From Liolophura sinensis (taxonomy: Eukaryota; Mollusca; Polyplacophora; Chitonida; Chitonidae): 64,000 bases of DNA. How positions within the stretch are numbered: position 1 is the first letter of the stretch; each line of letters starts with the position of its first letter. Made by a program: the position numbers and the translations under genes. Under the pieces are notes generated by a model that was not told the origin of the DNA, did no database searches, and saw only the letters and a program-made list of their open reading frames with translations. The DNA lies in assembly GCF_032854445.1 (NCBI RefSeq), contig NC_088300.1, positions 72,702,984 to 72,766,983 on the forward strand. The letters run 5' to 3'. Of the stretch, positions 60,901 to 63,997 are shown piece after piece.

Positions 60901-62349
60901 TTTTAACTATTCATTTAGAGGAAATCAATTTTAAATACATTAGTGTTGTAAATTATGTTTAGTTATGTTTTTAATGAAAGATTTGTAAAACATCCCTCAA
61001 GTGGTCATTGCTCTGGTTAGCTGCGACTGTGGATGACCAATGATGCCGCTTGTTCAACTCAAGAGGTTTGTCAGGTACCGGTGATATAAATGAAAATTTT
61101 TGATCACGTTGCTGAATATCAAACAAATAAGTAAATATAAAGATGTTGTAAAGCTTTCAAAAATCTGATTAAGTTTACAAACCTTATGCTTTGGTTTATT
61201 TGCAGCTGTGATTGTTTGGATGGGTTTGATGGAGATCGGTGTCAGGTGAACATAGATGACTGTGTTCAGCACTCATGTAAGAACAACGCCACCTGTGTGG
61301 ATCAAGTCCAGTCTTACACCTGTCGCTGTCCACGTGGATATACAGGTAAGAACTGCCTTGTGGTATGCCCACATTGTGAGGTCATTTTGCACTCTTGTAA
61401 AAACATTGTCAGGTCTGTGTTATAAAGTGTAAAGTACACTTAAAAAAAGGATGATGATAGTGGTGCGTGTTGGATGAAAATACACATCCATCTGCAGTAC
61501 TTTGTGGTAAAGTGTTCAAATGCTGGCTAGCCAAGACTGTTAGACCTGTGACCAATCAGGTTTCGTGTTTGAATCCAGATTTTGCTGCTACAGCTGTGGC
61601 TTTATGTCAAATGTTTTGTCAGGTAACTGGTGAAGGTCAGTGGTTTACTCTGGGCACTCCACTTTCCTCAACCCATGGTCGGTGGTTTACTCTGGGCACT
61701 CCACTTTCCTCAACTGAAGGCCAGTGGTTTACTCTGGGCACTCCACTTTCTTCAGCCCAAGGTCGGTGGTTTACTCTGGGCACTCCACTTTCCTCAACTG
61801 AAGGTCAGTGGTTTACTCTGAGCACTCCACTTTCTTCAGCCCAAGGCCAGTGGTTTACTCTGGGCACTCCACTTTCCTCAACTGAAGGTCAGTGGTTTAC
61901 TCTGGGCACCCCACTTTCCTCAACTGAAGGTCAGTGGTTTACTCTGGGCACTCCACTTTCCTCAACCCATGGTCGGTGGTTTACTCTGGGCACTCCAGTT
62001 TCCTCGTCCCATAAACTTGACTGCCGTCTTACAAGAGAAAAAAAAGTCATCAGCAAGGCATTTAAGACAATCAGATCAGTAAATTGTTGTTCAGAAGCTT
62101 AATTGACATGATCTTAAATATTAAATGATCTAAAAATATTGACATGATCTAAATAGAATAGTGGACTTATGTTGGTTGGTACATGTAGGTATATTTTCAA
62201 AGTTTTTTCCATTACTTAATGGCTGAATTTCTCCCTTCTGTTAATGTTTTTGTAGGAAAGTACTGTGGCACTAAGATTGTGTACTGCAAAGGGCTGTATG
62301 ATTTCTGCATGAACGGAGGCAGATGTGTGGATCTAAACACTGATTACAG
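11416..62349 (+). CDS. slit: slit orthologue, 28 internal coding exons (partial gene)
   Basis: Slit is a large secreted glycoprotein that repels growing axons and migrating cells by binding Robo receptors and heparan sulfate. The 28 exons listed separately encode about 940 residues in the canonical Slit order: the end of LRR domain D1, complete D2, D3 and D4, then EGF1, EGF2, EGF3 and the start of EGF4. Each LRR block has its CxC LRRCT cap, and D2-D4 also have their LRRNT caps. Alignment from memory to Drosophila Slit and human SLIT2 is collinear over the whole span, for example NPFICDC and [10 protein letters not shown] in D2 and DYVEPGIA in D4. Exon phases are consistent throughout. The signal peptide, first LRRNT and first LRRs are missing at the 5' side, and the later EGFs, laminin G and C-terminal cystine knot at the 3' side, because the gene exceeds the window. 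Two exons contain indels that break the frame. The family call is very secure; the exact isoform set is not. Confidence 0.97.
11490..14484 (+). other. slit intron between D1 LRR exons
   Basis: GTAAGT to GCAG intron. I see no exon, RNA gene or clear mobile element. It has scattered ACATGTA words and AT-rich filler. A minus-strand open frame of 166 codons (13997-14497) overlaps the next exon antisense and has no recognisable domain. Confidence 0.75.
14485..14556 (+). CDS. slit: slit exon 2: D1 leucine-rich repeat
   Basis: A 72-nt exon between TTTGCAG and GTAAGT, phase 2 on both sides. The translation is (L)[17 protein letters not shown] followed by LIHMEIL, equivalent to human SLIT2 [25 protein letters not shown]. 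LDxNxI and the LRR asparagine are present. It is the next repeat of D1 in order. Confidence 0.96.
14557..16174 (+). other. slit intron
   Basis: GTAAGT to TTTACAG intron of about 1.6 kb. AT-rich, with no repeat family or gene recognised. Confidence 0.75.
16175..16246 (+). CDS. slit: slit exon 3: last LRR of D1
   Basis: A 72-nt phase 2-2 exon between TTTTACAG and GTAAGT. It reads (L)[18 protein letters not shown] then TKLRVL, collinear with human [25 protein letters not shown]. It directly precedes the D1 LRRCT exon. Confidence 0.96.
17715..17995 (+). repeat. tRNA-derived SINE (family A)
   Basis: The head has RNA polymerase III boxes: TGGCCTAATGGTAAGAGC (box A, about 17722-17739) and GGGATCAAACC (degenerate box B, 17757-17767). 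The body has GGGTCATACCA, AAATGGTACTTGTTGCTGC and GTCAGTATGATGTGAC, which I recognise from a SINE type common in molluscan genomes. It looks diverged and lacks a clean A-rich tail. Boundaries are approximate. Confidence 0.75.
18862..18899. repeat. (TA)n microsatellite
   Basis: Nineteen perfect TA dinucleotides in a slit intron. Likely length-polymorphic; no further function can be read. Confidence 0.95.
21483..21646 (+). CDS. slit: slit exon 4: D1 LRRCT cap
   Basis: A 164-nt exon, phase 2 to 1, after TTTGCAG and before GGTAAT. The translation has the LRRCT signature: [16 protein letters not shown], then [10 protein letters not shown] and a terminal FKC, giving the four disulfide-forming cysteines (CxC...C...C). 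It caps the D1 solenoid. Human SLIT2 has LYCDCHLAWLSDWL at the same place. Length and phases equal those of the other three LRRCT exons in this gene. Confidence 0.97.
21647..25297 (+). other. slit intron holding the partial-exon array
   Basis: From 21647 to about 24270 I see no gene or recognised repeat. The 3' kilobase (24274-25297) is filled by eight decayed tandem copies of the acceptor and first half of the next exon, described separately. Confidence 0.75.
24274..25297 (+). repeat. 128-bp tandem array of duplicated splice acceptor plus 5' half of LRRNT exon
   Basis: Eight consecutive units start at 24274, 24402, 24530, 24658, 24786, 24914, 25042 and 25170, exactly 128 bp apart, and the genuine exon starts at 25298 as the ninth. 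Each unit has about 90 bp homologous to the 5' part of the D2 LRRNT exon (GAGAACACCCACCAGCCTAT to GTGGACTGTC), then a pyrimidine-rich tail CTGTGTCTGTTTCATG...TTTCAG. Units 3-9 are each preceded by TTTCAG; before unit 2 the AG is lost (TTCAAC). No unit except the last contains the exon's second half and donor, and 128 is not a multiple of 3, so reading from any upstream copy meets TAG at the start of the next. Copies are decaying, for example Cys to Phe in the 25170 unit. These are exon remnants, not functional exons. Confidence 0.93.
25298..25442 (+). CDS. slit: slit exon 5: D2 LRRNT cap
   Basis: A 145-nt exon, phase 1 to 2, between TATTTCAG and GTGAGT. The translation has the LRRNT cysteine pattern [14 protein letters not shown] followed by [19 protein letters not shown], equivalent to the human SLIT2 stretch ending GLTEIPTNLPETITEI. 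It starts D2, the domain that contacts Robo Ig1 in known Slits. It is the only one of nine tandem copies with the second half and a donor, hence the functional one. The start is fixed by phase with the preceding exon. Confidence 0.96.
25443..27290 (+). other. slit intron
   Basis: GTGAGT to TTTCAG intron. It has a small three-copy run of TAGACCCACATCA-like words with ATTGCA at about 25786-25845; otherwise nothing recognised. Confidence 0.75.
27291..27362 (+). CDS. slit: slit exon 6: D2 LRR 1
   Basis: A 72-nt phase 2-2 exon between TATTTCAG and GTAAGT. The translation (L)[17 protein letters not shown] then LKKLRRI is nearly superimposable on human SLIT2 [25 protein letters not shown]. The RLEQN opening is diagnostic for the first repeat of Slit D2. 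Confidence 0.97.
28291..28543 (+). repeat. tRNA-derived SINE (family B), near full length
   Basis: The head has GTTGGTTAGGGCGCTAGCGC and a box B-like GAGTTCACGTCC (28352-28363). The body has CCAGCTCATGCTGGCT, GTCTGCCAGCAACCTGCGGA and CACCATAATGCTGGAGGCC, and the tail is GAAATATTCTTGAGTACGGC, AAAACACCAATCAGATAAAT, (AAAT)n. Four further plus- or minus-strand copies or tail fragments of the same family occur in this window (37306, 47161, 52216, 63269), and a short tail at 60611. It is a retrotransposed element typical of lophotrochozoan genomes. Confidence 0.88.
29251..29403 (+). repeat. local direct duplication of about 57 bp
   Basis: ATTTCACAATAATGTTTA...AAGTAGTAACCAT at 29251-29306 is repeated with few changes at 29347-29403, separated by about 40 bp. 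It is a simple intronic duplication with no flanking element seen. Confidence 0.85.
29626..29642. repeat. poly-C run
   Basis: Seventeen consecutive C followed by ACCCC. A low-complexity tract, probably length-variable and prone to sequencing error. Confidence 0.9.
32213..32611. mobile_element. foldback or MITE-like element with long imperfect inverted repeats
   Basis: The left arm (about 32218-32263) contains AGTTCGAGATTGCTCTGACG and GTTTG..AAAATTTTG. The right arm (about 32550-32600) carries its reverse complement, CAAAATTTTACCAAAC followed by CGTCAGAGCAATCTCGAACT. A second inner pair also matches: GTCAGAGTGCACTCCATTTA on the left against the complement of TAAATTGAGTGCGCTCTGTC on the right, with an extra stretch of about 25 bp on the left arm. 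The loop has no transposase. It could equally be a hairpin-forming inverted duplication. Target-site duplications were not resolved, so the ends are approximate. Confidence 0.7.
32801..32969 (+). repeat. degenerate 20-bp tandem array
   Basis: About nine units alternate between GGTTTGCTGTGATATTGAAA and AGTTGGCTGTGATATCCAGT, so the effective higher-order period is about 40 bp. It lies about 200 bp upstream of the next slit exon. No coding potential. Confidence 0.85.
33176..33247 (+). CDS. slit: slit exon 7: D2 LRR 2
   Basis: A 72-nt phase 2-2 exon between TTTCAG and GTAAGT. Reads (I)[17 protein letters not shown] then LKSLNSL, matching human SLIT2 [25 protein letters not shown] almost residue for residue. 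It forms part of the concave D2 surface used for Robo binding in characterised Slits. Confidence 0.97.
33248..34350 (+). other. slit intron
   Basis: A 1.1-kb intron with nothing recognised. Confidence 0.75.
34351..34422 (+). CDS. slit: slit exon 8: D2 LRR 3
   Basis: A 72-nt phase 2-2 exon between CCTACAG and GTAAGT. Reads (L)[17 protein letters not shown] then LTSLQLL, matching human [25 protein letters not shown]. The VLYGNKI signature is strongly conserved across Slits. Confidence 0.97.
34423..36777 (+). other. slit intron
   Basis: A 2.4-kb intron, AT-rich with several T runs. No exon, element or RNA gene recognised. Confidence 0.75.
36778..36849 (+). CDS. slit: slit exon 9: D2 LRR 4
   Basis: A 72-nt phase 2-2 exon between TTTCAG and GTAAGA. 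Reads (L)[17 protein letters not shown] then LHNLNLL, against human [25 protein letters not shown]. The donor is GTAAGA, one base off the GTAAGT used by most neighbours. Confidence 0.97.
36850..37518 (+). other. slit intron with truncated SINE
   Basis: A 0.67-kb intron whose 3' part is occupied by a 5'-truncated family B SINE (37306-37488) ending only about 30 bp before the splice acceptor. Confidence 0.8.
37306..37488 (+). repeat. family B SINE, 5'-truncated
   Basis: Homology to the 28291 copy starts at ATGTCCAGCTCATGCTGGCT and runs through GACAGCAACTTGCAGG to GAAATATTCTTGAGTATGCC, AAACACCAATCAGATAAATA, (AAAT)n. The tRNA-like head is missing and the middle is diverged. Confidence 0.85.
37519..37590 (+). 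CDS. slit: slit exon 10: D2 LRR 5
   Basis: A 72-nt phase 2-2 exon between TATTTCAG and GTAAGT. Reads (L)[17 protein letters not shown] then LKTIQTL, against human [25 protein letters not shown]. NGT is a potential N-glycosylation sequon. Confidence 0.97.
37591..40478 (+). other. slit intron
   Basis: A 2.9-kb intron. It contains a degraded SINE of a third family (39985-40127). Otherwise nothing recognised. Confidence 0.75.
39985..40127 (+). repeat. degraded SINE (family C)
   Basis: It has TTCAAGAGGTTTGTTGGGTG, AATGTCAGTGGTTTAGTTTG, CTCACTCTGGATTCCCCCAC and the tail AAATTCTTGAGAACATCATT plus AAACACCAATTAAA. The same ordered words (AAGAGGTTTGTCAGGTA, GGTCAGTGGTTTACTCTGGG) occur at 61055 and 61520-62130, so these are copies of one family. 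Confidence 0.7.
40479..40642 (+). CDS. slit: slit exon 11: D2 LRRCT cap
   Basis: A 164-nt exon, phase 2 to 1. The translation begins (L)[20 protein letters not shown], then [15 protein letters not shown] and terminal KKFKC. Human SLIT2 has [16 protein letters not shown] and [15 protein letters not shown]. All four LRRCT cysteines are present, closing the D2 domain. The basic stretch [14 protein letters not shown] fits heparan sulfate contact, which is known for Slit D2 (inference for this protein). Confidence 0.98.
40643..42122 (+). other. slit intron
   Basis: A 1.5-kb intron with a tRNA-like fragment at about 41655-41770; no exon or gene otherwise. Confidence 0.75.
41655..41770 (+). repeat. 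tRNA-like fragment, probable SINE head
   Basis: GGTTGTGGGTTCAAATCCCA forms a T-arm (GTGGG/CCCAC around a TTCAAAT loop) and matches the RNA polymerase III box B. No acceptor stem, anticodon arm or clear box A was found, so it is a tRNA-derived SINE remnant and not a tRNA gene. The downstream body is not matched to other copies in the window. Confidence 0.5.
42123..42273 (+). CDS. slit: slit exon 12: D3 LRRNT cap
   Basis: A 151-nt exon, phase 1 to 2, after TTTGCAG and before GTAAGC. The translation contains the LRRNT pattern [14 protein letters not shown] then [19 protein letters not shown], equivalent to human [23 protein letters not shown]. The preceding stretch [13 protein letters not shown] is a linker between D2 and D3. 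Confidence 0.96.
42274..43175 (+). other. slit intron
   Basis: A 0.9-kb intron with nothing recognised. Confidence 0.75.
43176..43250 (+). CDS. slit: slit exon 13: D3 LRR 1
   Basis: A 75-nt phase 2-2 exon, one codon longer than the other LRR exons. Human SLIT2 has the same extra residue here ([26 protein letters not shown]). Reads (L)[18 protein letters not shown] then LPNLQVI. Confidence 0.96.
43251..45617 (+). other. slit intron
   Basis: A 2.4-kb intron. It has GTACATGTAC palindromes near 45262; no gene or element recognised. Confidence 0.75.
45618..45689 (+). CDS. slit: slit exon 14: D3 LRR 2
   Basis: A 72-nt phase 2-2 exon between CTTTACAG and GTAAGT. Reads (I)[17 protein letters not shown] then LDKVTEL, collinear with human [25 protein letters not shown]. 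Confidence 0.96.
45690..46009 (+). other. short slit intron
   Basis: A 320-bp intron with no internal feature. Confidence 0.8.
46010..46081 (+). CDS. slit: slit exon 15: D3 LRR 3
   Basis: A 72-nt phase 2-2 exon between TTTTGCAG and GTAAGT. Reads (L)[17 protein letters not shown] then LKSLKTL, matching human [25 protein letters not shown]. Confidence 0.97.
46082..46691 (+). other. slit intron
   Basis: A 610-bp intron with nothing recognised. Confidence 0.8.
46692..46764 (+). CDS. slit: slit exon 16: D3 LRR 4, +1 frameshift
   Basis: The exon follows TGCTTCAG and precedes GTAAGT. It starts (L)[19 protein letters not shown], matching human LMLRSNRITCVGNDSFIGL. The length is 73 nt where 72 is expected. 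The end reads TCCAATTCGTCAGCT; one surplus A in CCAATT would account for it, since the other frame then gives S-I-R-Q-L as in human SSVRLL. As written, the frame is lost before exon 17. NNST holds a glycosylation sequon. An assembly indel is the likeliest cause, with a real lesion as the alternative. Confidence 0.9.
46995..47066 (+). CDS. slit: slit exon 17: D3 LRR 5
   Basis: A 72-nt phase 2-2 exon between TTTTCACAG and GTAAGT. Reads (L)[17 protein letters not shown] then LRMISTL, matching human [25 protein letters not shown]. The intron before it (46765-46994) is only 230 bp. Confidence 0.97.
47067..47483 (+). other. short slit intron with antisense SINE
   Basis: A 417-bp intron, about a third of which is an inverted, truncated family B SINE (47161-47290). 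Confidence 0.8.
47161..47290 (-). repeat. family B SINE, truncated, antisense to slit
   Basis: The reverse complement of the SINE 3' half: TTGATTGGTGTTTTATGCCG, GAGAATATTTCACTTATACG, AGCATTATGGTGGGAGGAAA, AACCATCCGCAGGTTGCTGA. The tRNA-like head is missing. Confidence 0.88.
47484..47647 (+). CDS. slit: slit exon 18: D3 LRRCT cap
   Basis: A 164-nt exon, phase 2 to 1, between TTTCCAG and GTAAAT. Begins (L)[20 protein letters not shown], then [18 protein letters not shown] and ends with LVC. Human SLIT2 has LLANPFNCNCYLAWLGEWL and RIVTGNPRC. All LRRCT cysteines are conserved. Confidence 0.97.
47648..48233 (+). other. slit intron
   Basis: A 586-bp intron containing several ACATGTAC palindromic words (about 47898-47945). 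No gene. Confidence 0.75.
48234..48293 (+). CDS. slit: slit exon 19: small D3-D4 linker exon, symmetrical phase 1-1
   Basis: A 60-nt exon between TTCCACAG and GTAAGA. The translation is [20 protein letters not shown], plus a split Gly or Asp at the ends. Its phases (1 and 1) fit precisely between the D3 LRRCT and D4 LRRNT exons, and no stop is present. The linker between D3 and D4 in other Slits is short and variable, and vertebrate proteins have no obvious equivalent, so the evidence is splice signals, phase and open frame, not homology. Skipping it would keep the frame. It adds three cysteines. It may be a constitutive lineage-specific linker or an alternative cassette. Confidence 0.68.
48294..50748 (+). 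other. slit intron with pyrimidine-rich tracts
   Basis: A 2.5-kb intron. Two plus-strand stretches are strongly pyrimidine-rich (about 48360-48610 and 49640-49870), described separately. No gene: the long open frames here (for example 132 codons from 49578) are a by-product of low purine content. Confidence 0.7.
49640..49870 (+). repeat. degenerate pyrimidine-rich repeat
   Basis: Imperfect iterations of words like TTTTCCACAGATATGTCTCA, CACCTTTTCCCATGTC and CTTATCTTTTCCCCAGATAT, with related sequence at 48360-48610. It includes several CAG and TAG ends behind pyrimidine tracts that resemble 3' splice sites, but none leads into a recognisable exon. Confidence 0.55.
50749..50884 (+). CDS. slit: slit exon 20: D4 LRRNT cap
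   Basis: A 136-nt exon, phase 1 to 2, after TTGCTAG and before GTAAGT. Contains [14 protein letters not shown] then [19 protein letters not shown], equivalent to human CPTECTCLDTVVRC and GLKVLPKGIPRDVTEL. D4 mediates dimerisation in characterised Slits. Confidence 0.96.
50915..51079 (+). repeat. degenerate tandem repeat, 3 units
   Basis: Three diverged units of about 47-70 bp, each opening GTCATGTCTTA or GTCATATCTTA and containing CAACACAAAACT or a variant, then GTGAA. Intronic, no coding potential. Confidence 0.65.
51678..52160 (+). repeat. dispersed repeat rich in ACCTCAGGTACACC, copy 2
   Basis: Collinear with the 9026-9920 copy: GAGGTATAGATGGGATGTGT, TTATCTGAGGTGTACTG, CCTCAAGTACACCCCAG, AACAGTGT, TAATTTGCATAATT, ending CTCCAGTACACCTTATAAGG. 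It is shorter because much of the tandem middle is missing. No coding capacity. Confidence 0.75.
52216..52256 (-). repeat. family B SINE tail fragment, antisense
   Basis: TTATTTATTTGATTGGTGTT followed by CTACTCAAGAATA is the reverse complement of the SINE 3' end. Only the terminal 40 bases are present. Confidence 0.7.
53403..53471 (+). CDS. slit: slit exon 21: D4 LRR 1
   Basis: A 69-nt phase 2-2 exon, one codon shorter than standard. Human SLIT2 shares this length here ([24 protein letters not shown]). Reads (L)[15 protein letters not shown] then LLTKLTKL. Confidence 0.96.
53472..58044 (+). other. slit intron dominated by a 40-bp minisatellite
   Basis: A 4.6-kb intron. About 3.3 kb of it is the minisatellite at 53541-56824. 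The remaining 56825-58044 is AT-rich with nothing recognised. Confidence 0.8.
53541..56824 (+). repeat. 40-bp minisatellite, about 82 units, higher-order structure
   Basis: The unit is GTATTCCTGGGTATCAGGGT followed by GAACAGGCCATTGACAATAA, repeated in perfect 40-bp register throughout. Variants include GTATCC, GTATTA or GTGTTA before AGG, and TTAACAGTAAGGATTCGTGG. The GATTCGTGG variant marks higher-order blocks: it occurs at 53781, 54421 (as GCATTCGTGG), 54661, 55221, 55461, 55821, 56061 and 56581, with 240 bp recurring as one spacing and 600 or 800 bp between corresponding members. Minus-strand open frames up to 128 codons (around 53754-54140) are artefacts of units lacking stops. Confidence 0.97.
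58045..58116 (+). CDS. slit: slit exon 22: D4 LRR 2
   Basis: A 72-nt phase 2-2 exon between TTACAG and GTAAGT. Reads (L)[17 protein letters not shown] then LTSLETL, matching human [25 protein letters not shown]. NLT is a potential N-glycosylation sequon. Confidence 0.96.
58307..58378 (+). CDS. slit: slit exon 23: D4 LRR 3
   Basis: A 72-nt phase 2-2 exon between TTTCAG and GTAAGT. Reads (L)[17 protein letters not shown] then LRKLRIL, matching human [25 protein letters not shown]. The flanking introns are short (190 and 284 bp). Confidence 0.97.
58663..58734 (+). CDS. slit: slit exon 24: D4 LRR 4
   Basis: A 72-nt phase 2-2 exon between TTTCCAG and GTGAGT. Reads (L)[17 protein letters not shown] then LDSLTHI, matching human [25 protein letters not shown] and Drosophila SFEDLKSLTHI. 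Confidence 0.97.
58735..59217 (+). other. slit intron
   Basis: A 483-bp intron with nothing recognised. Confidence 0.8.
59218..59381 (+). CDS. slit: slit exon 25: D4 LRRCT cap
   Basis: A 164-nt exon, phase 2 to 1, after TTTCTTAG and before GTGAGT. Reads (I)[20 protein letters not shown], then [20 protein letters not shown] and terminal FQC. Drosophila Slit has NPLYCDCGLKWFSDWI and [19 protein letters not shown]. This closes the last LRR domain. Confidence 0.98.
59382..60323 (+). other. slit intron
   Basis: A 0.94-kb intron with nothing recognised. Confidence 0.8.
60324..60540 (+). CDS. slit: slit exon 26: EGF1 and first half of EGF2
   Basis: A 217-nt exon, phase 1 to 2. After [14 protein letters not shown] it encodes EGF1 (cysteines through [12 protein letters not shown]) and begins EGF2 with [15 protein letters not shown], as in Drosophila Slit ([15 protein letters not shown]). 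CKNEASC and CEHGGSC fit the C2-x4-S/T-C3 consensus for O-fucosylation. It starts the EGF tail that follows the LRR domains. Confidence 0.97.
60611..60634 (-). repeat. family B SINE tail fragment, antisense
   Basis: TTATTTATTTGATTGGTGTT followed by TTACT matches the reverse complement of the family B terminal sequence. Only the last 24 or so bases are present. Confidence 0.6.
61055..61138 (+). repeat. decayed family C SINE fragment
   Basis: It has ACTCAAGAGGTTTGTCAGGT near the 5' end and AAACAAATAAGTAAAT at the tail, in the same order as the 39985 and 61520 copies. The middle is deleted or diverged. Confidence 0.55.
61206..61345 (+). CDS. slit: slit exon 27: end of EGF2 and most of EGF3
   Basis: A 140-nt exon, phase 2 to 1, between TTTGCAG and GTAAGA. 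It completes EGF2 ([12 protein letters not shown]), then VNIDDC opens EGF3, which carries the calcium-binding signature N-I-D-D-C plus [12 protein letters not shown] (C-x-D-x4-Y-x-C-x-C hydroxylation motif). CKNNATC fits both O-fucose and N-glycosylation consensus. Confidence 0.97.
61346..62255 (+). other. slit intron made mostly of an expanded SINE
   Basis: A 0.9-kb intron; about 61520-62130 is a family C SINE with an internal 42-bp minisatellite (see that entry). Confidence 0.75.
61520..62130 (+). repeat. family C SINE with internal 42-bp tandem expansion
   Basis: The tRNA-like head holds GTTTCGTGTTTGAATCC (box B-like, near 61560). The SINE body word GGTCAGTGGTTTACTCTGGG plus CACTCCACTTTCCTCAAC is repeated nine times as 42-bp units (61635-62012), alternating AGT/GGT and CCCAT/TGAAG/GCCCAA endings. 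The 3' part, ATAAACTTGACTGCCGTCTT, resembles the SINE downstream body. Because 42 is a multiple of 3, a frame of 211 codons stays open (61467-62102), giving 14-residue repeats [15 protein letters not shown] read that frame as a by-product, not a gene. Confidence 0.8.
62256..62349 (+). CDS. slit: slit exon 28: end of EGF3 and first half of EGF4
   Basis: A 94-nt exon, phase 1 to 2, between TTTGTAG and GTGAGT. (G)KYC finishes EGF3 and [20 protein letters not shown] begins EGF4. CVDLNTDYR needs a following C-x-C, which the next exon must supply. Confidence 0.96.
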
Positions 62350-63997
62350 GTGAGTTCAGCAGGTGACAGGTAAATGTTGTGATGACACACCTCTCATCAC
62401 AAAGCCGGTCTCTGTCATCGCAGATTACTTAATGAAACGTGAAACTTGTAAACTCCAATTACACTTCAGCTCAACAATTTCTTTAATTAGGCTTTTAATT
62501 GTCATCTTTTCACCTCTTAAACAACCCAACTTAATGGGATTTTAATTTCTTGTGATATTTAGACAATCTTGGGATTAGAAGGCTTATATTTGATTGGACA
62601 ATCTCAGAGCAGTTGCCTCGGGCCTCTAGTTTCAGACTGAAGACTTTTGTCAGGTGTCAAAGTAAAACATTTATCTTTTACTTTCGTACTAAAATACCTT
62701 AGGTTAGATTGAGCATGCACTTTTAATGAAAAGAAAATATTTTTTGACAACAGTGCAAAGATACATGAAACTGTTGGTTTTTATATCTTAATACATAATG
62801 GCGAAACATATACAACTACAAAAAAGTTTATCAGCTTTCTTCTTGGGGCGTAAAAATGGCTTTATACTGCTGTATAAGGCCCCAACGGTCATGTCTGCTA
62901 TGGTGACGGCAACAGTGATAACTGTCCAATCAATTCTGCTGAGGGGAGAGTCTGAATTGGGGGTTATATTCCTGTATATTTCTGACCACCGACGGAAAAT
63001 ATGCATGAAATAGAGTGGTTATTAAGAAATATAAAACATGCCTAAAAAATGAGAAAAAAATTGTAATTGTTTTGGTATACCTTTCATCATGTGGGTTAAA
63101 GCCATACCCTGCATTTTGTGGTACCTTTTCATGTATTCTTTAAGTACATATGTATTCAGATGTATTGAATGTGATATGAGCTGCTGTTGAGCTAAATGTA
63201 ATATTGGTGAAACAAAAATGAACTATTCCACACATTCCATTCCTTTTGGGGGGGGGGGTGGGGGGGGGCTCTGTAGCTCAGTTGCTGAGGACGCTAGCAC
63301 GGCGTAAGGACAAAGGAGCCTCTCACAAATGCGGTTGCTGTGGGCTTATACAAAAGCTTATGCTGGCTTCCTCTCCAGCTGTATGTCTGGCAGAAACCTG
63401 TGGATGGTCATGGATATTCCTAGGGCTTCGCCAGATTTCCTCCCACCATAATGCTGGCCATCGTTGTATAAGTGAAATATTTTTGAGTGCGGTGTAAAAC
63501 ACCAATCAAATAAATAGATCCATTTCTATGGAACAAAGAATTTAGATGAGGCAAGTAACAGTTACTTGTACATAAAATTGTGCAAGTAATGTGATGGTGA
63601 AAGAAAGGTGTTATATAAAGCTGTGTAATATATATGTACTGTTTGTCACAGCTTGAATTGTTATGACTATGAAGTGACAATCTCTCTGTAAATATGCTGC
63701 GTTATCAAGTAAAATTTGTCAGAAAGGATTCTTAGTGTTCAAAATGTCGGCTTTCAAAGGCTTTGTTGCTGTTTACTTTTAAAACAAAACTTAGCAGAGT
63801 TAACACTGCTGAATGTCCTACATTTAAAAGACAAGAACCATTAAATACTGCACTTTTTGTAAATTGAATGACAAAAGTAGATAGATTTCTGCACAAATAT
63901 AACTAGATTATCAAGGTTTGAATATAACATGGTTGACCATGTCTTCAGCGTAAGCCGGACATTTCCAAATGTCACACCTCTATATCCTTGTTGACAG
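62350..63997 (+). other. slit intron with SINE
   Basis: GTGAGT start; the probable end is TTGACAG at 63991-63997. It contains a poly-G run (about 63248-63268, with one T) and a family B SINE (63269-63518). No exon candidate ending EGF4 was found within it. Confidence 0.65.
63248..63518 (+). repeat. poly-G tract and near full-length family B SINE
   Basis: The G-run leads into CTCTGTAGCTCAGTTGCTGA (box A-like) and continues through GAGCCTCTCACAAATGCGGT, AAGCTTATGCTGGCTTCC, CCACCATAATGCTGG and TAAGTGAAATATTTTTGAGT to AAAACACCAATCAAATAAAT. It is collinear with the 28291 copy, but with a very short tail. Confidence 0.85.

Larger units (their letters stand above)
60541..61205 (+). other. slit intron with SINE fragments
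   Basis: A 665-bp intron with a short antisense family B tail (60611-60634, TTATTTATTTGATTGGTGTT) and a decayed family C copy (about 61055-61138, ACTCAAGAGGTTTGTCAGGT to AAACAAATAAGTAAAT). Confidence 0.65.

Noticed and set aside
61467-62102. 211-codon plus-strand open frame with 14-residue repeats
   Set aside because: It arises from a SINE-derived 42-bp tandem array whose unit length is a multiple of three; it lies inside a slit intron and shows no protein domain.
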